A stretch of 64,000 nucleotides of DNA from Hirsutella rhossiliensis (taxonomy: Eukaryota > Ascomycota > Sordariomycetes > Hypocreales > Ophiocordycipitaceae): assembly GCF_020360975.1 (NCBI RefSeq), contig NW_025408668.1:5332001-5396000 (forward strand). The letters are read 5' to 3'. The notes below the pieces were generated by a model, which saw only the letters and a program-made list of their open reading frames with translations, searched no databases and was not told the origin of the DNA. This document shows positions 55,401 to 64,000 of this stretch, piece after piece (position 1 is the first letter of the stretch; the number at the start of each line of letters is the position of its first letter). Position numbers and translations under genes: made by a program.

Positions 55401-58400
55401 TGGATATCATTGTTCGACAACGCTTCAGAACGCAAAAGGACCGTGATGAGGTGAACAGGCTATTCGGCCGTCTTGCCGGGCTGGAACCTCGGGCACACCC
55501 GCTCTACCATGACATCAACTCGAGATTTACCCAAGTCGGCTTGGCTCTCCTGCGCAGGAACGCGAATTGCCAACATGAGAGACTGCCAAGCATCGACGTT
55601 GTCCCCAGGCTCCCCGAGCTAGAGTCCTTGATGATATGCGTTGAGAAGAACATCCCCTGCATATTGAGCAGCCCGTCTGGCTTTGGTAAATCCACTCTAT
55701 TGACATACGTTGCCGCGTTGGCCGGAAAGCCCCTTGTGGTATTTCCCATGAACGCAGATGTTGACACAATGGACCTTGTTGGTGGTTTTGAGCAAGCAGA
55801 CCCTCTCCGAGAGGTGAACACCACGTTGCGAAACTTGCGTGGCCAGCTCCAAGACTCCGTCATGTCCATTGCTCCAGCCCAAGCACCTGCCGAGGCACTG
55901 CATTTGCTGCATCTGGTCGATGCCTACTCGGGAGACGGCCACGGCATCGATGACATTCTTTCCGCCATTGAGCACCTTCAGGCTCTCGTCGCAACCGACT
56001 CCGACATCGGGATCATGCTTAGCGAGGCCCGTCGGCTCCTGCAAGGGCCCCTGATTCTTGCGAACCCGCAATTCGAGTGGCTCGACGGGGTTATCGTCAA
56101 AGCCATACAGACGGGCCAATGGCTTGTGCTTGACAATGCAAACATGTGTAATGCCTCTGTCCTGGACAGACTGAACTCACTTCTCGAGCCAAATGGGTTC
56201 TTGTGCATCAACGAGCACTGCGACCTGGAAGGCAAGCCAAAGATGATCAAACCTCATCCGGAATTCCGAGTCTTCCTGACCATGGATCCGCGGTACGGTG
56301 AGCTGTCGCGGGCGATGAGAAACCGCGCTGTCGAGATTCACATCCATACTCCACCGCCAAGCACAGAACCTTGCTTCAACAGGATATCCGACGTCGAAAG
56401 CGGACTTCGAAGGTACAAGTTCGCACAGGACTACTGCCAGAGTCTTTCACCCGAGCGTTCTTTAGCATACGCTCGCGAAGCCGCGTGCGAGTATTTGTCC
56501 GTACAAGACATCTCCTTGCTGCCGCGTCTGGTGAAAGAGTCTTCGGGTGCAGTCGCGCAGGGCAGGGCCTCGCCTAAACCAATGAACGACCTCGTCGGAT
56601 TCCTGCAGTCGTCAATCGGGTCAAAGACTTTGCAGGCTGTTATGGACTTGTATTCAACTCTCCCAGAAGGCATACCAGGACTCTCAAATACCCAGGCAAG
56701 TACCGACTATACCACTCTCGATGTCCGTCGACTGACAGACGTACAGCCAATCAACACGTTCAATAACTGCCTTGTCACGCAGCTGGTCCCGACCGCAGGA
56801 AAGCCGCAGTGGACTGGGGTCCGCGTCGAGTTTTCGCGTCTGATGTATAGCTTGCAGGGCACGATTGAACGCCATTGTAGTGAAGCTCGATCAACCAGGC
56901 TAGCATCCCTGACTCGACTACAACGTTCTTTCATCCGCGATCGAGTTGCTGCAGTATCAAAGGACTCGACCGTCAAACTGTGCGCGTTCCTTTCGCTTGC
57001 TCTACGCGCCATACAGGACTACGTCGTCTTTGAGTTCTCGTCTTTTGAGATATGGAAGGTACGAGCTCAACTGAAGTCTTAGCATGTGGCGTTTACTAAC
57101 TGGATTTAGGAACGCTCTCGTCTCATCCGGCTCATCGCGCATTACATGGAGCAGACGATTGGTCTCTCTAGTCGTGATGCCTTCGATGAAGCCAGATTTC
57201 AAGCTCACCTGACCCTTGGAATCCACATGCTGCAGCATCCGCCCGCATCCTTGAACGATTCCCCTGACCTCGAGCTGATGACCTTTCTCCTTCGTCAACT
57301 GGAAAGCAACTTCAACAGCGGGTTCGAGCTGTCGACCGGCCTCAGCATGGAAATAATGTGGCACGTGTTCCGGCCGGCTCCCTTTCATGACAAGGCTGTT
57401 CTCGATCAGTCGCTGGAGCTCGATCTCTTGGCCTCTCGATTCGACGCCGTTCGCTGGAAAGCAAACGCGTCAATACTTGACCTCTCCAAAGCTCACAAAA
57501 CGCTTCAAGAAGCGTACGTGATTATTCGGAATAGGCAATCTTCAGCAGATGAGCTTGTGAGGGACTTGACGACAGCCATTGACTCGCTCGCGACCAGCAT
57601 TGGAGATCAAGAGGCCGAGTTGCAACCTTACCTCGCCAGAGATTTTGAGCATCTCCGACAAATATCTATGCTCCAATATCCCGCATTTGAGTACCAGGGC
57701 CATGAACGACGGAGTGATCTGGCTGTCTTGTCGAGTGTCTCCACCAAAGCGACAATGATGCTTACTGCTTCAAACAGCTCAGCAGCAACGCTGCAATCCG
57801 TTGATTGCTTGGTCCATCAGGACATCCACTGCTGGGATGGAAAGCTGGCCACGTCTGTTTGGCAAAAGCTCCAGGATCTGGGAGACGTCAGCCTTCGCTC
57901 GTTGGCCTTGCTTGAATGCGAGCTGCCCCTCATGGGGCGATGCATTTCCGAACTGAGCGTCGAAATCGCCACTGACCCTCTGGACAAACTCAATAAAATC
58001 CTATGGCAGCTTCTTTCGCAAGTCTTTGTTGCCCACGAGCCCCAGCTCGACGACTGGGTCGCCAGCGCACACTCGCTGGCGGTGCAACATATCGACTCCG
58101 TTTCAGCTGCCGCGCGAGTTGGGTTGAGTGGCGGGGACTCCGCGTTCGACGATTTACTCGACAAGATTGATGCGCAACATCTTCGGCAAATATCCAGAGA
58201 TCATCTCATTCCAGCTGTTGTTGGGATTGCCGCAGCCGAGAGCAATGCGGAGCAGAAGGCGCATTTTTCTGCATTGGCCTGGATTCAGTTCAGCGTGGGA
58301 GTCGTCAAACTTTACGTCCCAGACCGTGTCTTTGACCCTCAACTTCGCCTGCGTGTGGAACTGGACTTCTTCAGTAGCTTACGGGTGCAGCTGCAAGACA

Positions 58401-61400
58401 AGATATCTGCCCTGAAGACGCTGGAGAACAGGTTCAGCGGACAAGATACGAGCGTTCGAATCGAGTTATTGGAATACGAGCTTTCGGAGATTGGCCCTCC
58501 CCCCGAACACAAACAGCCTGTTTACAGGCCAGAGGTTTCCGAGCTCGACAGACTGCATACCGAATGCTCGAATGTTCTCAAGATCGTCGCTGGTTCGAGC
58601 ATCTCGTCGCTGCTCCAGCTCCTGGGATCCCCCGGCTCAGCAGGCGAAGCCAGCGATGTGCTGAAGCTTATACGGTTTAACGTCCAGACGCTTGTGGCAC
58701 GTTTCTCTTCCCATTTTAAAGCTTACCAGGACATGACTGGGCCTATTGCGAACGCGTTGCGATGCCTCTTGGTGGGACTCTCACTCTGCGAAGCAGCCAC
58801 GGCTGAAACCCTGCGAGCTTCCACAGAGGACATTGTGCAGGCAACCCCGTTCTTTGGTAGCAAAACCTGGGACGCTCCTGCCGGAAAGGGCTGCAGAAAA
58901 AGTTTCGAGTATCTCAGCCTTGTGAGCTCCATGGTTGCGGTCGAAGGATTGGATAGCCTTTCGCCCGACACGTGCGAGTACGTTTTTGAATGCTTCCACA
59001 GCTTCTTTGACGACTGGAGCAAGAAACTTGAAGCTGAACGCAAAGCCGAGGCGGAGAGAACCAGCATGTATCGATTCCGTGGCACGTTGGAAGACGAAGA
59101 GGAGATTGATGAGAAGGAGTTCAATGAGCTCTTCCCGACCTACGATGAAGACGAGTCTGCCGCGAAGCGGAACACTTCGTCAGATCAGGTCCGTAATATC
59201 TCTCTCAAGGTAGCAGAGGCGCACAAGACGGTTTTCCTCGAAAGATTGGATCCAGAAGCTGCGCTCCGCGACACTTGTATGGCCGTTGGTCAACAGATCG
59301 CCGACGAGACCCGTCAACTCTCGAACATTGACCGCAGTGTCAATGGGAAGCTCCTCGCCACTACAACCATCCTTCTCGGCGAAAAACTCGACGAAATTCA
59401 GTCAGCTTCTGTGGACAAGTCGTACAATTTCTACACAAATGCCAATCTTCCCGAAGCCCGCAAGCTGGTTTCGCTCGCTCAGAAGATCAAAATCCGGTTT
59501 CGAGAGCTGCAACGCGTGGACGAGATCGGACACATGCAACCGCTGGCAGATGTTGTCCAGTCTTGTGACAAGCTTCTTGACCAAGTCCACGCAGAGCCTC
59601 TTGCAAAGCTGATACCCAAGGTCGAACAACTTCACACTCTCGTTTACGAATGGCAGTTTGGTGGATGGGCCAGCAAGATCTATGCCGTCTTGCCCCTCCA
59701 CGATGCGCTTACCGACACCATCATCCGTTGGCGCCGCCTTGAACTGACAACTTGGGCGAACTTGTTCGACATGGAGGAGCAAAAGTGCCGGGACGATGCC
59801 TATTCCTGGTGGTTTGTCGCTTACCAGGTTGTGATTGCCGTTCCTCTGTCCATTGTTGAATCGCGGTCCGAGTTGCGCCGCTACGCAACCTCTCTGGTTC
59901 AGAGTCTGGAGGTATACTTTTCAAGCTCCATTGTCGGCCAGTTCAAGACCCGCGTTGCGCTGCTACGGCAGCTCTTGAGCCACTTGTATCTGCTGGCCAA
60001 GGACCATCCGACCCTGGAAGTCATTTGCCACGCCGTCAAGAACTTTATTGGCTATTATGCGCGATACCAGGGAGCTGCCGACTCTGCCATACAAACTGGG
60101 CGAGCGCCAATCGAGAGGAAAATGAAGGATGTGCTGCTCATGGCCAGCTGGAAAGACACTAACATCGACGCTCTTCGCGAGAGCGCCCGCAAGTCGCACC
60201 AGAAGCTTTTCAGGCTTGTGCGAAAGTTCCGTGGTGTTTTGGGCAGAGACATGAAGGCAATCATCGAGCAGGGCCTGCCGGACGAGAAACCTGCATCCGA
60301 CAAAGTCAACTCGCTTGAAGTTTTGGCAGCCGATGCGCTTCAAGCTCATCCGAGGCCGTTGAATGAGGCTCTACCTGGCTGGCTGGATAACCACCGACGA
60401 CTTGCCAACGCAGGCACGACGGTGTCGGTTCTGACAAAGATCACGCAGAGCCTGGCTATGACAAGCAACGCCGCCAACACTGTCGACGAATTTGTTTCGG
60501 GTTTGAGTGCGTCCATGGCCGAGCTCCGGCAGGAGACCCCTTCAATCCTCAGTGATGAAACCAAGGAAAAGGTCAAACACCTCAAGACAAGGAAGCGCAA
60601 GCTTCTCGCAGATACTCTACGAGACTTGCGAACCATGGGGTTGAAGTACAATCTGGCCCAGGACAAATTGGCCGAACAAGAGTCACTCGCCGTCGTGCTC
60701 GCGTCTGTGGCACCGGTCGAGGCCTCTCACTCGTCAAACTTGGCGGAAGCCGATTACTTATTCCACAAGACCCTTGATCTTGCCCCCAGGGCCAGAGTCA
60801 CTCCGCGGGAGCACTCTGACGATTTGACTGGGGCTGAAGTTGGGCGATGCATTGGGTTTGTCGAAGGCATGATCAGCTTTGCCCTCTCGCAGCGAGGCAA
60901 ACTTGCTCGCGCAGGCCGCTCATGCTCTTCTCTGCGAGCCCTGGCGGAAGAATTCCGACGCCTCGGCGACTTCCAAAGAATCGGAAAACTGCTTCGCCGC
61001 GAGCGTGACGGCAAGTGGTCTCGTCTCTTGCCCTGGCTGGCGCAAATTCTGTGGTTTGCTGCCAAACTAGCGCAGGTGCACGGCAAGCTGGGACAGACTG
61101 ATGTCGGCGCTGTGACTCAAGAACTGCAAACATGGGCAGCCCGTGTCGAGGCCCACCTGGTCAAATCGGGTGACCTGGGCAAGCTTCCAGCACAGCTGAA
61201 TTCTGAGGCACACGTTCAGCTGGAAGCCGCTGTTGCCAGTGATCTCAAGGTTTTGCGGGGTGTGCTGGACGAACTCATTCGCGACAAACCAAACTTCGCG
61301 TTCATCCTCCAACAGGTCTCGGTCTGGACACAGGTCGAAAGCCGAGATCTGGACAACCCAAAGTCGACTGCGGAAATAAAGGACTTTGCGGACGCAGCAT

Positions 61401-64000
61401 CAACCCTGGTTGACACCATTCTGGTTGCCGTCGAGGGCGCAAAGAAAGCGGCAGCATCGACTCCCCAAGAGGAAGACGAAGCAGGGTGGCTGAAGAAACA
61501 TGACGAGGTGGCCTTTGCGACGATCCACCAACTTCACATGGCGAGGGTTGAAAGGAGCCTGCGTCACTGTATCCAACTAGTGCAGCAAGTCAATCTCAGC
61601 GAACCGGGAGCCAGCGCGGCCGCAATGGGTGTCGTCGGACTTGCGGCCCCCATTCTCGACCAGTTCTTGACTCTGTGCTGCCAATGCGTTGAACAGGGCA
61701 TCGATTTGCACCGTGCCACGCTCAACATGGCGTACAGCTTGACAAAGGCCTTTACGCAAATAGCTTCCCAAGGCTTCTGCACTCCTCAAGAAAAGTCAGA
61801 CGAGAAATCGGGCGATGCTGGCCAGCTCGAGTCCGGCACTGGACTTGGCGAGGGCGAGGGTGCTGAGGACATCAGCAAAGACATTCAGCCCGATGAGGAC
61901 CTTTCAGAGCTGGCACAAGAAGCAAGCAAAGGGGAGAAGGAAGACATTGAAGACGAGAAGGACGCTGTAGACATGGCGGACGAGGACCTGGAGGGGGAGA
62001 TGGGTAGCGTTGATGGCGCTGAAGACGATGAAGATTCCCAAAGCGGAAAGGATGAGGAAGATGATGATGGCATGGACGAAGAGGCGGGCGATGTCGATGA
62101 TTTGGATCCCACAGCAGTGGATGAGAAGATGTGGGATGGGGATGATGAAAAGGCAGAGAAGGATCAGCAAGGCAACAAGCCAGCAGGTCATGAGCAAGAC
62201 GATGAGCAGATGGTCCCGGAAGAAACAGACGGTCAAGAGGAAAAGGAGAAAGAGGCCAAGGAGACCAAGGAGGCCAAAACAGAGGAGCAAGCGGCTGACA
62301 ATGAGGAGTCTGAGGGAGAAGAAGGGGCGGCTCAGGAGGAAGTGAACCGACAGGATCAAAATGTCGAGGAGAACGACGCTCTGGAGCTCCCCGAAGAGAT
62401 GGACTTGGATTTCAACGATCAAGCATCGGCATCCTCGGACAGCGACGACTTGGACGCCATGTCCGACACCGAAGATCAACAGCAGGACATGGAAGAACAG
62501 CCACAAGGCGAGGAAGCGCTTGACGAAGAGATGAATGACGACGCAGCGCGCCAGCAGCTCGAGCAAGAGGCCGCAGAGGAGGATGGTGAAGACAGCGACC
62601 CTGAGGAGCGTGCGACTGGGCCCGATGAGGTGCAGGAGGAAGTAGAGCAAGGGGCGGAGGAGCAGGAGGAGGAGCAGGCAGAGGACCAGCCCGAGAAGGC
62701 GCCCGATGCTCCGGAAGATCAAGCCAACGCTGATGTTGAAAACGCAGCCCCGAGTGACGTCAAGAGCTCCGGGCTTGACCAAAACACAGACTCAATGGAA
62801 GCCGACGAGCGATTCCAGGCCGAGGCGGCGCAGCAGCAGGACGGGAAGATGGGCGACGGCGCAGCGGACCAAGAGGCCGACGCGGGCAACAAGGGGGTGA
62901 TGACGCGATCACAGGAGCCGCCCGGCAAAACAGAGCAAGATGACGATGCCGAGGACGCCGCACGCAACGACCCTTTCCGGAAACTCGGAGACGCCCTCGA
63001 AAAGTGGCATCGCCAGCAGGCGGATATCCAAGACGCCGACGCCGACGAGGGCCAAGAGCAAGCCGAGCCGAAGAATGAAGCGGAGCAAGGGCGTCGCGAG
63101 TTCCAGCACCTCCAAAACGACGAGACGGCCGCCGACACCCAAGCCATGGGCACGGCGGGCGACGAGGAAGTACTTCCCGTCGACGAGTCTATGGCGATTG
63201 AGGAAGAAGGAGAGGACCCTCATAGCCGCGTCATGAAGGAGGAGGGAGAAGAGGACAAGGACGAGCAAGCCGACAAGATGGACGTCGGGGACGCGGCAGA
63301 AGCCAGAGATGCCGAGACGACGGAGATGACGGAAGAGGACCGGACAGGAGTCAAGACCAGGCAAGGCAACTACAACCGCGAACCGTCGCCTGCGGAGCTG
63401 GACATGGGCGAGGCCAAGGGGCTGGAAGAGGAAGACGAGGGCAGTGTGGAAGAGACGTCGGCGCAGCTGTCGTCGACGCACATCTCAGACGAGCAGCGGC
63501 CCCTGCGAGACTACGCAGAGTGCATGCGGCAGTGGAGCGAGTTCCAGAGCAAATCGCACGGGCTGTCGCTGTCACTGACGTCGCAGCTGCGGCTGATTCT
63601 CACGCCGTCTCAATCGACGAAGCTGTCGGGGTCGTTCCGGACGGGCAAGCGGCTGAACATCAAGCGCATCATCCCGTACATTGCGTCGAGCTACAAGAGG
63701 GACAAGATCTGGATGCGGCGGAGCGTGCCGACGAAGCGGCGATATCAGATCCTCCTCTGCGTCGACGACAGCAAGAGCATGGGGGAGTCGTCGTCTGGAA
63801 GGCTGGCCATGGAGTCGCTCGTCATGGTGTCGCGGTCGCTGACGATGCTCGAGGCGGGCCAGGTGGGCGTGGTCGGGTTCGGGAGCGACGTCTTCACGGC
63901 GCACGAGCTGGCGGAGCCGTTTGGAGCCGACGCCGGGGCCAAGGTGCTGCAGAGGTTCAGCTTTTCGCAGGAGCAGACGGACATTGCGCAGCTCGTGCGG
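49475..64000 (+). CDS. MDN1: Midasin (Rea1), giant dynein-related AAA+ ATPase of 60S assembly, 3' end outside window
   Basis: Removes Ytm1 and Rsa4 from pre-60S particles in the nucleolus and nucleoplasm. Exon 1 is 49475-57058; intron 57059-57109 (gtacga..tttag) joins FEIWK to ERSRLIRLIAHYMEQ; exon 2 runs open from 57110 to the edge, about 4825 residues so far (family about 4900-5000). Six AAA modules by Walker A: LLHGPPGVGKTA (residue ~305), LLVGETGIGKTT (~632), LIQGPTSAGKTS (~1080), LLVGETGCGKTT (~1370), LLEGSPGVGKTS (~1752), LSSPSGFGKST (~2060). Walker B is DE or ED in modules 1-5 but LDNAN in module 6. Then come a long helical linker, a D/E-rich region (~4090-4650) and the start of the MIDAS domain with DDSKS (~4747), which grips the substrate. 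The missing end is the rest of MIDAS. Confidence 0.97.

Overview
The window is nuclear DNA of a filamentous ascomycete (Pezizomycotina, most likely a Sordariomycete of the Hypocreales type). Genes are split by short introns of about 50-90 bp with GT..AG ends and CTAAC/CTGAC-like branch sites. Several products are fungus-specific: a Rhodopsin_7-type membrane protein, a fungal CorA-like protein, a Q-rich PKA catalytic subunit and small secreted proteins. The mobile elements are the classic fungal ones: Fot1/pogo DNA transposons and a Ty3/gypsy chromovirus.

Layout. (1) 1-10 kb is accessory: a CYP59-like P450 cut by the left edge, a seven-helix membrane protein, a CYP7/CYP8-like P450, a Fot1-type transposon with 47-bp terminal inverted repeats, and a decayed tyrosinase. 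(2) 11-25 kb is mostly housekeeping: NSRP1-like splicing factor, Tim13, an L-type cargo lectin, PKA catalytic subunit, a frameshifted small secreted protein, a CorA-like transporter and an LMBR1-type membrane protein. (3) 25-43 kb is a repeat-rich island: an esterase remnant, a third P450 (rebuilt here as five exons), an AT-rich block with two 94-bp copies of one repeat, a complete gypsy element (30381-36110), a second Fot1-like element and a small secreted protein. (4) 43.9-64 kb is a compact core block: HAT1, pyrroline-5-carboxylate reductase, CTD-kinase subunit gamma, mitochondrial bL12m and the giant AAA+ ATPase midasin, which runs off the right edge.

Main observation. The gypsy element sits inside the coding sequence of an unrecognised secreted protein. 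The two halves (36111-37820 and 30049-30375, minus strand) join in one reading frame once the element and one copy of the 5-bp target duplication (CTCTC) are removed. The two 189-bp LTRs look identical, so the insertion seems recent. The element carries a 12-nt self-complementarity between its LTR and primer-binding site, as in Tf1/sushi-type self-priming chromoviruses, and an integrase-linked chromodomain.

Caveat. Both transposases, the gypsy gag-pol and one secreted-protein gene carry single-nucleotide frameshifts, whereas about 14.5 kb of midasin coding is intact. The repeat frameshifts may be real decay or unpolished assembly indels; the sequence alone cannot decide. Exon boundaries are my own reading from splice signals, phase and protein continuity.
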